DNA of 64,000 bases from Phoronis australis (Eukaryota; Phoronida; Phoronidae). The stretch's first letter is position 1; the number at the start of each line of letters is the position of its first letter. The position numbers were made by a program, and so were the translations under genes. The stretch is from assembly GCA_002633005.1 (NCBI GenBank), contig NMRA01000245.1, positions 491,773 to 555,772 of the forward strand. Direction: 5' to 3'. This document shows positions 12,063-25,731 of this stretch, in pieces. Below the pieces are notes generated by a model, which saw only the letters and a list, made by a program, of their open reading frames with translations, was not told the origin of the DNA and ran no database searches.

Positions 12063-12809
12063 NNNNNNNNNNNNNNNNNNNNNNNNNNNNNNNNNNNNNN
12101 NNNNNNNNNNNNNNNNNNNNNNNNNNNNNNNNNNNNNNNNNNNNNNNNNNNNNNNNNNNNNNNNNNNNNNNNNNNNNNNNNNNNNNNNNNNNNNNNNNNN
12201 NNNNNNNNNNNNNNNNNNNNNNNNNNNNNNNNNNNNNNNNNNNNNNNNNNNNNNNNNNNNNNNNNNNNNNNNNNNNNNNNNNNNNNNNNNNNNNNNNNNN
12301 NNNNNNNNNNNNNNNNNNNNNNNNNNNNNNNNNNNNNNNNNNNNNNNNNNNNNNNNNNNNNNNNNNNNNNNNNNNNNNNNNNNNNNNNNNNNNNNNNNNN
12401 NNNNNNNNNNNNNNNNNNNNNNNNNNNNNNNNNNNNNNNNNNNNNNNNNNNNNNNNNNNNNNNNNNNNNNNNNNNNNNNNNNNNNNNNNNNNNNNNNNNN
12501 NNNNNNNNNNNNNNNNNNNNNNNNNNNNNNNNNNNNNNNNNNNNNNNNNNNNNNNNNNNNNNNNNNNNNNNNNNNNNNNNNNNNNNNNNNNNNNNNNNNN
12601 NNNNNNNNNNNNNNNNNNNNNNNNNNNNNNNNNNNNNNNNNNNNNNNNNNNNNNNNNNNNNNNNNNNNNNNNNNNNNNNNNNNNNNNNNNNNNNNNNNNN
12701 NNNNNNNNNNNNNNNNNNNNNNNNNNNNNNNNNNNNNNNNNNNNNNNNNNNNNNNNNNNNNNNNNNNNNNNNNNNNNNNNNNNNNNNNNNNNNNNNNNNN
12801 NNNNNNNNN
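12063..12809. other. Assembly gap (747 N)
   Basis: A run of unknown bases. It abuts a 14-bp tandem array on its right, so the gap most likely marks a tandem repeat that could not be assembled. The true length is unknown. Confidence 0.95.
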
Positions 12810-12958
12810 TGGCACTACACAGCTGGCACTACACTGTTGGCACTACACAGCTGGCACTACACTGTTGGCACTACACTGCTGGCCCTACACTGTTGGCACT
12901 ACACTACTGGCACTACACTGCTGGCACTACACTGGCTGGCACTACACTGTTGGCACTA
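12810..12958. repeat. 14-bp tandem repeat, TGGCACTACACTGT
   Basis: About ten consecutive units of 14 bp are present. They vary mainly at the last four bases (CAGC, CTGT, CTGC, CTAC), and one unit is 15 bp. The first four units alternate between CAGC and CTGT endings, which suggests a 28-bp higher-order unit. The array begins at the edge of the gap. Confidence 0.95.
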
Positions 12959-13100
12959 CTTTGGTGTTGGTGTTAGCGGTGTGCAGTTGGGAGTGTTGTT
13001 GACATTGTGTTGTTGACATTGTGTTGTTGACACAGTGTTGATGAAGCGTTATTGGTGTGATTCGTATTGTGTTGTGATGTTGGTGTTGTGATGTTGTGAT
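12959..13100. repeat. GTTGTTGACATT / GTT-rich degenerate tandem repeat
   Basis: Directly follows the 14-bp array. It contains near-identical copies of TTGTGTTGTTGACA (13002-13032), then looser GTTGTGATGTTG units. The G/T-rich strand bias distinguishes it from its surroundings. Confidence 0.7.
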
Positions 13101-14997
13101 TTTGCAGTTGTCACTGTTCTTTGCACTGTGTTGTTTACATTTCTTGTGTTTACCCTCGTAAATAAACATCACATTGAATGACTATGATTTATGACAATTT
13201 CATTATTTTGGAACAAGAAATTTCCCCACAAAACATGTTTTCCTGACAATACTTTGTCTTGCCTCTTCTTCCATCAATTTGTGACTTTAAACACTGTACA
13301 CTCTAGTCAGGGTTAACGCATAAGCTTCAGACTCTTTGGCCCTAATGGTTTAAGACAGGCGTTTTACAAAATGAACCTCTTGTAGAACCATGGTTTCATG
13401 TGGTGTTTTTGGACAATTCACAAATCTTCAAATTTATCTTTGATTGTCCGATATTAAACAGTTTGATGAGAGCATGGCAAACAGATTAGGGTGTAACCTG
13501 TTAAGACAAATAACAACGATGCTTGCACATACTGAAGACCTTGCAGGAGGGGGTCTGCACTTAACATACCAGAATTTAATCTTTAACCAAATTTAGGATG
13601 AGTTCAGCGGAGGAAGTGCCTTACAACAAGTTTGAAGAGATCACGCAACACTTTGTAAAATCGCACGATTGAAATCTAAATGTTTTGCGGGAAAGCACAC
13701 AACCTTGCTCATGGTCACAATTGGAATGATTGCCAGTAAAGAGATTCAGTTTGTCCATGTACGTGAAACGCTGAATTTTTTGAATTTTAAAAATCATGGT
13801 TTTTATCAACAATATAAGCAACATTTTCTCACTATAAATGCCTAAGTGTCTCTAATTGTAGAACATAGCTTATTTCGTGTTGCAGGTTGACGAGGACACT
13901 CAAAATTCTTTTCCTTTAAATAGTTTGTTAGAAATACATCAAAAGTGGTCTTCATGCAAAATATTTGGTGGTGCAGGAATGACTGAGCACATTCGTTGTT
14001 AAGCAGACATATTACAAACTTATGGTTTCACTTTATTCATACAATGATCGAATTTAAACCAACTAGAGGTTTACTGGCATCAAAACACAGCAAGTTTTCA
14101 CTGCACCAAAAAAGACGTCTAAAATAGTTACTGGCAACATTGTGTGTATCGGAACAAAAACTCTACGTCACACCAACGTAAAGTACTGCTCATCAGATTA
14201 ACCTTCCGGTCAAATCAATTGTGAATTGTCGCTCTTCAAAATCATTGTTGTTTTTGTATAAACATTAATTGTGAGGGCACAGTCATAAACACGCAATAAA
14301 TCATTTCCTCTTTGGCAAGCGTACTTTTCGTTTGAATTAATTCATAATCAGATGTGAGTAGAAAACACCTTCACTAGCAAGAGAAACATCCTTGAATCAC
14401 TGCGTGCGTTCTGTTAATTCAATTTCCAATGTGCAAAACGCAAGTTCAGGAAATCCAGTTTTGTTTGAAATCCAATTTCCAATATGCACAACAAAAAAGA
14501 AAAATCTGATTTTTGTTCAAAATTTAATTTGTAATTTGAGGGAAAAAATGAAAATCTGAGCTTTACTGAAAACCTGATTCTCAGTTTTTGGTTTCTCGTA
14601 TTGAAATTGATATTACAAATAGAAACGTGATCAAATGAAATAATGACCAATGCTCCAATGTTTTTCAATCCACAGTCCAAGTATCATTATATTTCAGATG
14701 GAACTATGTTTCTGAACATTATTTTCATGGTTTCATTCTTTTGAAACTGTGAATCTAGAACTTTGAGCCACCAACGAAAAGGGTTCCAGTTTCCAATAAT
14801 GTCATGCTCTCACTCTCCAACACCAATGCTAGCTGCAGTCCCAGGTTCATTGCTGGATTGGTCAGTTGGGTCCATGTATTGCCATTTCATTTCGAACTCC
14901 AGTGAATTTAGCATCTGGAATCATATTTTTGTATAATTGCCAAGGCCAGTGCTCACATAGACACATGCTTCCAGCTTTTTGAAAATTTTTGAATTAA
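13101..14997. other. No gene recognised
   Basis: No supported gene. A fragment near 13300-13320 (CAGGGTTAACGCATAAG) resembles a decayed family A end. Around 14420-14560 three imperfect repeats of AATTTCCAAT(G/A)TGCA-like sequence occur. Confidence 0.4.
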
Positions 14998-16020
14998 ACA
15001 CCGATTACTTGGTTAAAGAGCCACCCCCGCAATTGACAACTTTCATCAATTAAGCACCCACTGCTCAGATTGGAGGGAAACTGTAATTTGCTTTGCGGAA
15101 TTGACTTTCAAAACAGTAAACCGCACTTTTAAACACGGAAGCCCGGTCAATTTCGATTAGGGAAGTAGTTATTGCGACGGAGACATTGTGTTTTGTTAGC
15201 ATCTTCTATAATGCATTAAAAACAGCCACATTGTTGAAATTGACACTTACCAACACTGCTATAGTCAGTCAGTCTCCTATCCTACGCTACATCAAATTTA
15301 CTTTTCAAAAAGTACAATTCTTTTTTGCAGTTTCAAGAGCGAAATACTTACCCCCCCCAAGTCACTGTGACAGGCATGCTGAGATCAATTGAGCATTTGT
15401 GGCTGACCCATTTTAACCATAAATGGCACATGTTCAGTGCCTAGGGACCAAACTCAAATAACCTGATAATGAAAATCCGTGCAAGTCGAAGCATCTTGAG
15501 CAAAACTAATTATTGAATACATAACCAATACAACAAATTTCCAGAGCATCATTCCTGCGTATCAATATGTCTTTCACTCAGGCATAAAATGCTTTGTAGG
15601 ATATTTTTAACAGAAAGTTTTTCAATCATAAAAAGTAGCAAAATTTTAATTATAAGCAAAATGAGTGAGCTTGCACACAAATTTATCTAATTGCATCTTC
15701 AGTGACAACATCGACACGCATACGTCACGTCAGTGTTAGGGTTTTGTCTGGTGATTTTAAACGTGTATTTTCCTATTTCTCCAGTGACATACTTGGATAC
15801 ATGCATACAAATGTTGGTTAGAGTACTTCGACTCAGCTTCCACCTTAGCAACTAGCCTCGCAGGAAATTCTTAAAACTTCAGGTCTGTCAACTTCGATTC
15901 GAAGGCCATAGACGACCAAGGCGTCTACAGTCTGGCTTAGGATCAGCATCAATGTGCGGGTAATTGCCCACCCCCCAGTTTCTTGACTGTCCTACCCATC
16001 TTTGGGTTAAGCATGCTTGT
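14998..16020 (+). repeat. Family A, divergent copy of about 1 kb
   Basis: The subterminal motifs are recognisable (GGTTAAAGAGCCACC, AATTAAGCACCCACTGCTC at the left; GGGTAATTGCCCACCCCCC and TTTGGGTTAAGCATG at the right). The block 15100-15390 matches 51965-52100 directly and 5310-5560 in reverse. The block 15829-15940 matches 52375-52450 directly and 4780-4870 in reverse. The terminal sequences themselves are decayed. Confidence 0.6.
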
Positions 16021-17041
16021 TCTGGCAACTGGACAGCAAGCCACAGCGAAACCAAATGAAACACTTAGACATGATTAGGGCAAAACTAAAGACTTTGAAA
16101 TACTGAGATGACACCTGTTGTGTGCAAATTTCGCGTCAATCAAGCAAGAAATCCATAGTAGATGTTACTATTTGTATAATGTTATTTACCACAGGAAATT
16201 GTCTTTTTACAGTCAGGTACCAAAGCCATCCCAAATTCTTAAATGACTCAAGAATGGCACATTTGGATCACAAAACAAAAATAGTTCTGGAATTTCACCA
16301 CAAAATAATGACTTTCAAAAGAATTAAAAAAGTATTTTTTTATTTTTGTTACTTTTTTAATAATAAAACTCAAAATATCTCCAAACGAAGTTCAACAAAT
16401 GTCATGAAGAAGATGTGCTTATATGAAATACTATTACCCTCGACTTGACTTTCACCTACTAGTTCCTTTGTTGACTAAGATCTGACTGCTTACTAACAAC
16501 AGCATTGTGTACTAAACTCACATAATAGGTTAGTTTGTTAAGTTTAGTTGAATGTGAATATAGATCAGATTATGTTAGAAATGTCTTGGTTTTAACAGTC
16601 CATCGGAATCACAGTACATACCCCTTGTTTAATACACAAGTCCACCATCTTGAATATTTAATTAAGCAGAGTGAACAAACCAATTCTCGAGCGTGCGTTC
16701 CGGCCCTGTGTAAGTGGAAAAGAGTCAAATTTTTTTCAAAAGATATCGACTGGATTGTCAAAAGATTGCAGTTATGACATTCCCGACAGGTCCAAAACTG
16801 TTTCAAACTCATTTTTTCCTAAAGAACATTCTACGTTCAATTTTGGAGTGCATTGTAAGACCCTGAAATGTTGATATTTATAAAGTGGGCCACATTTCCA
16901 TGCAGCCCAGTCAGTGGAGAAGCATTTACACTGCTCGTTAGCCATCAATACAAAGAAAGTACAAGTTTTCGAGTTATTTCAATTAAAGTCCTATAGCAAT
17001 TCCAAATTATCACTGTCATCGATTCATCGATCGCCCATAGT
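16021..17041. other. No gene recognised
   Basis: AT-rich sequence with several overlapping chance frames between 16122 and 16874 and no recognisable domain. Confidence 0.5.
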
Positions 17042-17330
17042 GGAGAAAATGGCGATACCAAGCTACAAAAAGGTTAGCGAAACCACACGATGAAATTTCT
17101 CATACATGTAGAAGTATGTAGTTTACATGCAGGTTTTAGAAGCATTCAAATACGATTTTGAGAACAAAATGGCTGCCACGACTCTGCCATCTTGAATCTG
17201 ATGTTGATACAAAATACAAGGCACCGAGCTCTACGCAGGATTTATGTTGTGTGTAGTATGCTTTCAGACTAAAAAAGAAACTTCAGGGCAAAACAACATG
17301 ATTGAAGAAAATTCATATCACCAAGTAGAA
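17042..17330 (+). repeat. Family C dispersed repeat
   Basis: It carries the signature GTTTTAGAAG…TTGAGAACAAAATGGCTGCC…CTGCCATCTTGAAT, which matches 22825-22890 over about 65 bp. The paired ATGGC…GCCATCTTG motif recurs at 22583-22615 and in 28008-28350. Confidence 0.55.
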
Positions 17331-20300
17331 TTAAAAAGGATTTCTGTCTATCCCAATAAATCTCCATTGATCTATTTAGTATGGAGACTACAACTGTTAT
17401 AAGAAAAAAAGAAATCAAATTCCTTCACACTATATTTCTAGACTTGGTCTGTAATGCAGAACAAAGCTCACACAACAACAGTAGGCAGGATCACTGATAT
17501 TAACATCACTGTCTAACAACAGGCGTCTAATTAGGTTTTTACAGTAGGCAAGGAAAAACTAGCATGGAAAAACAAAAGGAATTACAGTAGACCACTATAG
17601 AGTGTGAGTATATATTGCCTGCACTGACAGCAACACGAGAGTCGGATTTTAACCACTGAGAGACAAGAGATTGAACTGAGAGTATATTGGATACTTATTA
17701 GAGGATAGATTTAGTTAATGTATTGTGGTTGACCACACATAAAGGTGAGGGTTGACATGTTACTACTGTCTGCTAAGACTTATTCAAGGTAAGACAAATA
17801 ATTATCACCTTTAAAATATTACCATAAAATAAAATAAAATGAAACTTTGGGAGAATTTTTGTATAAGGAAATTATGAGGCAAACTTTCATTCGCTTTTGT
17901 CAGCCAGAGTTAAGGAGAGAACATAAATCTGAGGTTTACAAGACATGAAAAAATTAATATTATTATTATTGGAGTACAAATATTTAAGAGGCCCACAACA
18001 TTGGCAATGATTTTCGTAGAATAAGCTCCTAAACTGTTTTAATGCAGTAGTTTGCTGATTTTAAAGGCTGAGACCTTGACATCAAATCTTACTTTTATCA
18101 GGCCGAGTCCCTGCTCTGGCTGCAGAAGGAGGCCCAGCTCTGGTTGCAGAAGGCTCCACGTTGCACAATAGATACTTAAATTACATTTTACATCAAATAC
18201 TTTGTGGTAATTTTGTTGGTGTTCGTTTTTGTTTACCTTTTGTTTGTTTTTCCATCAACACGAAATATACACTCTGTCTCTTTTGTCAATAGCTCCATCC
18301 CTAATTTTATTGTTAAAATGGGACTCACAGGTTGTATTGAGGTGACCATATTTCATAGCCATTTTTGGGTCTTTACAAAGCCATACGTTGACAGACCTTT
18401 CAACTTGGTATGTGAATACAGGGTTGTCTGGTATGTGCCAGCCTTTTCTCCCAGCCTTTTCTCACTACAATGAACTTATCTGCACTTGCTTGTGAATTGT
18501 ATGTTTCATGCTGAAATTCTTGTCAGATAGGCATGGAATTTACAGACATCATCTACCTTGTCAATAGCTCAAGACCTTATAGTTTTTGGTTAAAATTGGG
18601 GGAAAAATTTTCAATCTTTTTTCACAGTCATGGATCGGTATCCTTTGACAGGATCTTTCTGAAACAATCCAGAGCTTAATATGCAAATTGTGTTGTCCAC
18701 TTTTCGCTACGAATTACTGTTCTTGTTCAGATTTTCTGATGACTTATCGATTCTGATAGACCTCTGTGGCAGCGAATCAATGATGTCGACACTTGACCAA
18801 TAAAATTTCACTGCTCAAAACTGTTAATAGTACGTATTGTCTAAATTTTCTGTTACAATCCACAGCCTGCTCATTTCCACTTAAAACTTTCTCCCACTGA
18901 CCTCAAATTGAAAGCTTAATTTGAGGTTTGTGGTTCCAGTCCCATAGTTGGTACTCAATAAAGGCAGATGACTTGCCTATTGTCTGTAAGGTCAGAGTTC
19001 AAAACCCAGTTTGCTACCGTGCTTTTTGTGGTAATCAACTGACGGCGTTTTTCTTCTTGTAAATTAAGTTTGTTTCATTGATTTTCTTAGCACACATTAT
19101 TTTTGAAAAGATTTTAGAACAATTTATATAACTGCTACATATTTTATTTTTATTGTTTGTAAAACCATGTGGTACACGTTCTCCACTCAGCACTACACTC
19201 TACAGTCCATCTTCACTATAATTTCCTTCCTGATCAATCACTATCATAGTTTTTGCTACCGTTCAGTTTCGTCAATTCCCGCTCTCTAGTCGCTTCATTT
19301 CGTCAATTGCTCCCTGGTAAATTCCATCCAACAAAAACGTTTGAGGAAACTGTCACCACTAGAACGCTATTTTTTCACCGCTTATTAGAAGGGAAAATGT
19401 TTTTAATTCCATTATTTTCAATTACATAGAAGCAGTCTTGGTAGTCTGATGGCATAATCATATTTAGGAAGAGTGCATACAGGTATAGTTCATATAGTTA
19501 ATGTGACTTTGCTGCTGCATTGGAGAACAACTGAACAATTAATCAAGAGGACTAACATGCTGGTCTGGTTATTGCGGGTTATTTGTGATCTTAATTATTC
19601 CAAATTCCTCGAAATGCTCTTTTACAGCTCATGAGAACTAAAATGGTGATGATGAAAAACAGCAAAAGCTTACCATTAGTAAATCCAGATTTTCACTCAG
19701 TTGTGTTTGCTTTAAGTTGTCGCACAGCCTGGGCTAAGGCTCGACAAGCCCCGGCCGCACCTGCATCTGGAGGTACATCTGGATCAAGTGCGTAACATAA
19801 CGGAGCTTAACTTGGCACATCAACGACACACGTATGTATTCAAGCTCATTGCTGTTAACTTCGTTGTCACCATTTTCACCTTAGAAATTGCATCGTTCAA
19901 ATAGAAAATACCGAGTTCCTCGATACGCTAAACATAAACACTGCTTCTATGATCCCATGGTCGCTTGGGAGAATTGAGACTCTGATCAGATATTACAAGC
20001 TGGTTGGGCAATTGCGGAAGCTTAATTGCAGTGACTAACAAAAGAATAGGTCAATCGAGACACAAGAAGACCTGCACTTCTTCTCAAAGCAGCACAACCC
20101 CTCAAACTTGTACTATAATAACCACACCAATGACAATCATTTTTTGTTAATTTATGGACACCAAGGCACACATGTAATCCTAGACTAGGAAGCTCTATCT
20201 ATCAACACCTCATCTGTCAAACGATTATCTTTTAACATGTTGTCAATTAGTGCATGGTTCAATACTTAAAATGTTAAAACCCATCATTTTTAGAGTGAAA

Positions 20301-21655
20301 TAAAACTGGGGAGTAAATAATTATACCACTGAGATCCAAGAACCATAGATCACCAACAACTAATTAGTAACTGGTTGCTACTGGTTGTCCCCCCCCCCCN
20401 CCCCTGAGAGACAGTAATGTAGCAAGTGTCTCCTAGAACTATGAACAACCAATACTCAGAATGTCTCAGGTTTCCCTTGTCTGTGTGTGGCTATGGACAT
20501 CTTGTTCACTGATTTTGGGATTTTTAAAAGAAATTGTAGAGAGGCGCTGAGTTTGTGGTGGTTGAATCTACACAATGTTCAATCATGCCATGGCAGTTTT
20601 ATTTATTTCACAGTAGAAGGCAATCATCAGAAATTGGCCTAAGGTTGTGAACGAAAACAGGGTACAGGACATCAGTTCATCACAGAGTGGCATCATGGTT
20701 GCAAACTCCTTGTACCGATTATTTTGATGAGCTTTGCTTTGATGTCGGCACATTCGAGAGAATGCTTTCATCTCTCAAAAGTGAACTGGAGTTCACAACT
20801 AACATGACCAAAGTACAAAACTACTGATTTTTAACACTTTAAGAAAGGATTTAAAAAAACACGGGAGAAGCCAGACTGGGCGACTTCAGATATCAGAGAA
20901 AAGGAAGTGTTACAATATTCTATTGATGAATAATTAACGTGCTGATATGCTTCCAACTGTTGATTAAAACACACTTAAAAGTGCTCAACAAGGATTCAGA
21001 TCCTATTTCACAGCATGCAAGCCCACTGGTTCACTAACATGTATAAAAATGTAGCCAATTTTGTTAAGTCAATTTAGCACATTTTTGTGTCATTCTATAG
21101 ATGCGATGGCATCAAAGTTGTGCCACTGATGTCATTACCATTTCATTGCCAAGAAATCATAACCTTCTGTTGTTTCACTACAAAATTTGCAGAGCCATAC
21201 TGAGCTCAAATTTCATCAGCAAAATCATGCAGCCAATTTCCCTAAAAAACTGGGAAATGCGTGACCTTCAAGACGTAAGAGCCTGCAGAAACCAAAGAAA
21301 TGAATTATTTAAATTATGTCTGTTTTAGTGATAACAAACAATAGGCGACACTCAGCAAAATTGAATGATAAATGAAAATGATGATGAAGCAGACGGAAAC
21401 AAAAATGTAAATGATAACAGTATATGTGGGTATTAGGAGTTTTTAAGGAAAATGTTTGCTCAAGTGTTTTGTTTGTAGGCACAGGTGTTTGTCTTTGTAC
21501 AAGCATGTCTTACCCAGATATAAGCACATGAATTGTCCTCAACAAAACCATATAATCTTGCCCGTGCGAAATATTCTTTCCTATACTACTTTATAACTCA
21601 CTTTTGCAAAGAGTAAAAAATAAAATGAGGCCACTACGGTGGCAGGCCAAGCATC
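17331..21655. other. No gene recognised
   Basis: A long noncoding stretch. Contents I can name are a short (AAAAT)n-like tract at 17824-17840, a poly(C) run with one ambiguous base at 20389-20404, and short chance frames only. No splice-flanked exon with recognisable protein sequence was seen. Confidence 0.5.
20389..20404. repeat. Poly(C) run with ambiguous base
   Basis: A cytosine homopolymer interrupted by a single N at 20400. The N probably marks uncertain homopolymer length rather than a real gap. Confidence 0.9.
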
Positions 21656-22390
21656 TACCGTATTCGCCGTAATAACCGTCCATGCCCCTATAAGCACGCA
21701 TTTTTAGACTTTACTAAAATAAGCGCCCAGCCCATGAACGTGTACGTGAGAAAAATGACTTACCTACAGTCCTAAAATTCTACAGTAACGTCTTCAATTT
21801 ATCAATAATATCCGACAGTCCTGAAAAAAATCATTGTGCGCAGAATTTGTAGACCACGAGCCTCGCCGTTATGTTGGTATTTAGCCGTGACTATACACTT
21901 CAAACTTCCGCCATGCCTCAAAACGAACATAAAGTTCTGCTGATATTGCAAGGACCAATGGTCTGACCTTTCAGAACAGAAGTAGTGTACTTGTCTACGG
22001 GATTGCTTTGTAGATATTTCCCGCTTTCAACAGGAATCCAAATTTCTTTGTAGGCCTACACGTGAAAACCGCGAATCGAAGACTAATAAACAGCTTGGCC
22101 AGTGTTAAAACCACGTGGCCAGGAAGCGCGCGCTACATACACGAACCTGTCATCAAAGGCATTAGTCGGGAACTATCCATTCATGAAACGGGTAGCATAG
22201 CATCGGCAAGAAATGAATATTGGCACTAATTTCCGACAGTTTCTCATACTATAAAATTTTTTGCTTTATTTGTAAAATGAATTGTTTGATTAACCATAAT
22301 TGGTGTTTTTAAGCCAGATATCTGATAATAAGCGCCCCCCGAAACGAACTTTTCTAAGCGCCCTGGGTGGTTATTAAGGCGAATACGGTA
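21656..22390 (+). repeat. Family A-like TIR element, 735 bp, CCGTATTCGCC ends
   Basis: The left end is TA then CCGTATTCGCCGTAATAACC. The right end, read in reverse, is TA then CCGTATTCGCCTTAATAACC, so about 19 of the first 20 bases agree. Subterminal motifs ATAAGCGCCC (21718, 22328) and TCTAAGCGCCCTGGG are shared with other family A copies. The TA on each side suits a TA target duplication. No protein is encoded. Confidence 0.85.
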
Positions 22391-22564
22391 ATTTGAAAGA
22401 CACAAAGTTTATAAATTCTACTTTGATTGAATAAGAAGTAGCATGCAAACAATGAACAAATTGGTCTGTTTCCATTTCTTGTCATTTTTATCAACTCAAA
22501 TTCCATAAGAGTGGGAGAAAAATTATGACTGTTCATTTAGTAGAGTACCTAGTTTTGCACCCCT
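22391..22564. other. Short spacer, nothing recognised
   Basis: A spacer between a TIR element and a dispersed repeat. It contains only a chance minus-strand frame. Confidence 0.5.
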
Positions 22565-22975
22565 TGATCAAATGAAAATACAAAATGGCAACCATAGACA
22601 CCATCTTGAATTCAAATTTCAGGTGAAACTCAACAAGTATGCCCAACTAAAAGTCATGGCATACATATTGAAACCTCTGTTGGACAAAATGTGTTGAAAT
22701 ATCTCATTAAAAAGGTTGTCATGACCATCACTGTGATATGGATGAGGTTAAGGGTAGGCGAATTAGTAGCATATGCTTTGTTTTACAACTACGCTGATTT
22801 TGAAACAGTATAACAAGAGTGAGTTTTAGAAGTCTTCAATTGCAAAGTTGAAAACAAAATTGTCGCCAAATCTGTCATCTTGCATCCAGACAAACATCAG
22901 AGTAAAGCAACATACTTGACATCTGCCTTGGCGCAAAACTTTCACCAAGTAACACTAACAGTGGCCATACATTGT
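22565..22975 (+). repeat. Family C dispersed repeat
   Basis: It has two copies of the paired motif: AAAATGGCAACC…ACCATCTTGAATTC at 22583-22615 and AAAATTGTCGCC…TGTCATCTTGCATC at 22857-22890. The second aligns with 17125-17205, including the preceding GTTTTAGAAG. Confidence 0.5.
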
Positions 22976-25731
22976 AAAGAGCTTCAACACCTTTCTGTAT
23001 TGTGACTTTGGGCTTGATACAAGAAAAACTGTGTTGCTGCTATGGAAATGCATTGAAATTTGGACAGTGCTATAGACCTACTTTCAACCATGAGTAAAAC
23101 TGTATTTAAAATTTTGTTCGTGAGAAGCCAAAAACACCAATTTTGTGAATCATAACTGACTGAAAAGGAACCAGACATGTGTCAATAACTTGATATTATA
23201 CATCAAAATTCTATTTTTAACACTAAAAAACACAGAACGCTACGAAAACTATCTCTCGCACAAACAAAAACAGTCCAACATCATCACAGTTTTGCACAAG
23301 CTCAGACACACAACACCGTGGAAAATGTGAAATTAAAAAACTACCACTGACGACACCCTGACACTAATAGCCAACAATGAAATTTAGTGGTGGTAGGCAG
23401 CTGAGGGTAATTAAAGTGCTCTCCAGTTGTCATGGTCACCTTGCACATTTTGAAACAGATACCCAACTGTACCAGCTACTTAGAAAGAAATATTATACAA
23501 AAAAAAGAATTCTGGAGTGGGTGTCTGTCTGTAGGTGATTGGCAAAGTTCTCGAATTCAATAGCAAAAAGTTGTTGTGATCTAAAGTTACAAATTGTGGT
23601 CTAATTTTAGATGAAAGTTTGACAATCAAAGAGGCAGATAATTATAAATGTATATTTTGCCGTTTGGTTTCTACTGACAAAAGCAGCGCTAAAGTGTAAC
23701 AATATTACCAGGAAATACTAAGCAAAGGTAAAAAAACAGGTGACATAACTTCAACAAATGGTTTACATTATTCTAAGAAAACTAATAATTTTTGCACTGT
23801 GACTGGATAGCTCCCACAGTAATTTCATGGCCTGTTGACAACTATGCAATGCACAGACTCTCTTTTTTTCCATCAGTCAAGAAAAAAGGGAGTTCCATTT
23901 CTGATTTCTTTTGCACCAAGTCTGTCAGCCTGGCAGACAACTTGAGCTGAGAATTAGTTGTGAACAGAATTTGGTGAAATTCAAATGGAGGGGGAAGGGG
24001 TGTAAATCAGGCCAAATATAGTGGAAATGTATTTTATTGCCAACGTCATAGTGGTCAGAGGTCAATGATCACAAGGCTTGTGAAGGTGAACCGTCTTTAT
24101 AACACTGATCAAGTCGAATATATATATATAAATATATAATTAATATAAAAATATATAATTAATTCATGATTCACTGAGGTAGAAATAAAGAAGCAAGTGA
24201 AAAGGTCCTCACAAATGCGGCACAGTACCAAGTGTCCCCAATCAATCAGCAAAGCGGCAATAAAGCATGAACCTTCAAACAGCTAAAGAATATTCCACAG
24301 GGTAATCTGTGCATTGTCACCACAGTTGATGTATCTGTTCCTTAAACCAACTTGTCCAGGTGATCGATTGTCACTGACTTTTTTTATTAAGCACGACAAT
24401 GGAAGACCACCAGACAATGCTGCTTCATTTAAGCAAGCAGACTTTTAATTTGAAGAAAGTTAACTTATGATTTAGACCACTTGCTGAGCAACAAAATTGG
24501 TTTCAACTTGCTCCTTAATTTGAAGAGTGATTTCTGGGCATGCAATGAAATGAAAGTTGTTTTGAGAAGCGCTCAACACATAAAATTACACATGCAGTGA
24601 CAAGCTAACTTGCAGAACCTCCACTGGTCTAGAGCAATAACCGATTGACACACAGTTTCCTGAAATCGCCCACATTTTAATACTAAGAAACAATTTTAGA
24701 TCAATTTCATAACTAAACGTTATTTTTTTCTGATGGAAGGCAGGTTTATAGAAGCTTTAGGCCAGGATTTAAAACAGTAGGAAAATGAAAACAAACATTT
24801 GGATTTAATTAAATGCTCAACTGCAGAATAATGATTACACTTAAATTGTATTTGTGATGTGTCCAAGGTTTACACTGATGCAAACTTGACAGTTCAGTTT
24901 TCAAACGTCAATCAAAACTTTTCAAAATAAAAAGTAAATCCACAGGCGTTCAGTTCTGCACACTTCCCTACGCTCTCCAGAGCTCTCGCTGTTTTAGCGA
25001 CATGACACATATTAATTAATTTCAAATCATTGCTAAAAAAATCCGGGATTCGAATGGCTATTAAGGAAATTAAACGGGGTAAATCAGCCATACCTTTGCA
25101 CTGTCAATCAGTACTGAACATGAGATGTGCATTACAATATTACATGTGAAACAAAACTACATTGTAGCTTTCAGCAACTGGGGTGTGTAATACACATGAA
25201 TCAATGGAGATGGCATGCTTGACATGGCTGAACATTGTGACACAACACAAATGTCCAGACATCTTGACTGGGGCCATCTCAGACTTGTGCAAATGGAGGA
25301 AGAGCGTTGAACCCTACATTATCCAGGACAAAAACACAAAGCAATATTTCGCACTCTTTGAAAACGCATTTAGTTACAATCGTAGACTTGCTTCCATCTG
25401 CTTCAATGAAACTGTCTTATTATTGCACGGAATAAGATAAGCATATCACGAACCCATGGTGATTTCAAAGCGTCTAATCAGGATGATAGCAAAGTGTACT
25501 CAAGTGTACTTAAGACAGCAGCCTGAGTGCACTCAGTAACACACACCTAACATTACCCTAACCTCACCTGAAGTAAAGCAGAAGTGCACTCTACTTAATT
25601 TCATTCACGCTGAGTTCCCCGCTGAGACCTGGAGTCTGAGTACAAAGAAATGTCACAATTTCTGGACTCAATATGGCCGACAAGTGAAATTATAGATTCA
25701 CACAGTTTCATCACAGATAAGTAATACAAAA
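22976..25731. other. No gene recognised
   Basis: Noncoding sequence with an AT dinucleotide-rich tract at 24117-24166. An 85-codon plus frame at 25183-25440 has fairly protein-like composition (Cys/Trp-containing), but I found no motif, splice context or homologue in the window to support it. Confidence 0.45.
24117..24166. repeat. AT-rich simple repeat
   Basis: (TA)n grading into ATATATAATTAATAT units. A low-complexity tract, with no further role visible. Confidence 0.85.

Noticed and set aside
12060-12815. 251-codon minus-strand open frame
   Set aside because: It consists of the assembly gap; the residues are all unknown.
12810-12958. CRISPR-like direct repeats
   Set aside because: The units are contiguous 14-mers with no unique spacers, in a eukaryotic context.
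18925-19020. tRNA-derived SINE suspected from GAGTTCAAAACCCA (B-box-like)
   Set aside because: No A box at the right distance, no cloverleaf could be drawn, no tail and no second copy in the window.
25183-25440. 85-codon plus frame with protein-like composition
   Set aside because: Tempting, but there is no recognisable family, no flanking splice signals and no second copy. Left as a chance frame pending a protein search.
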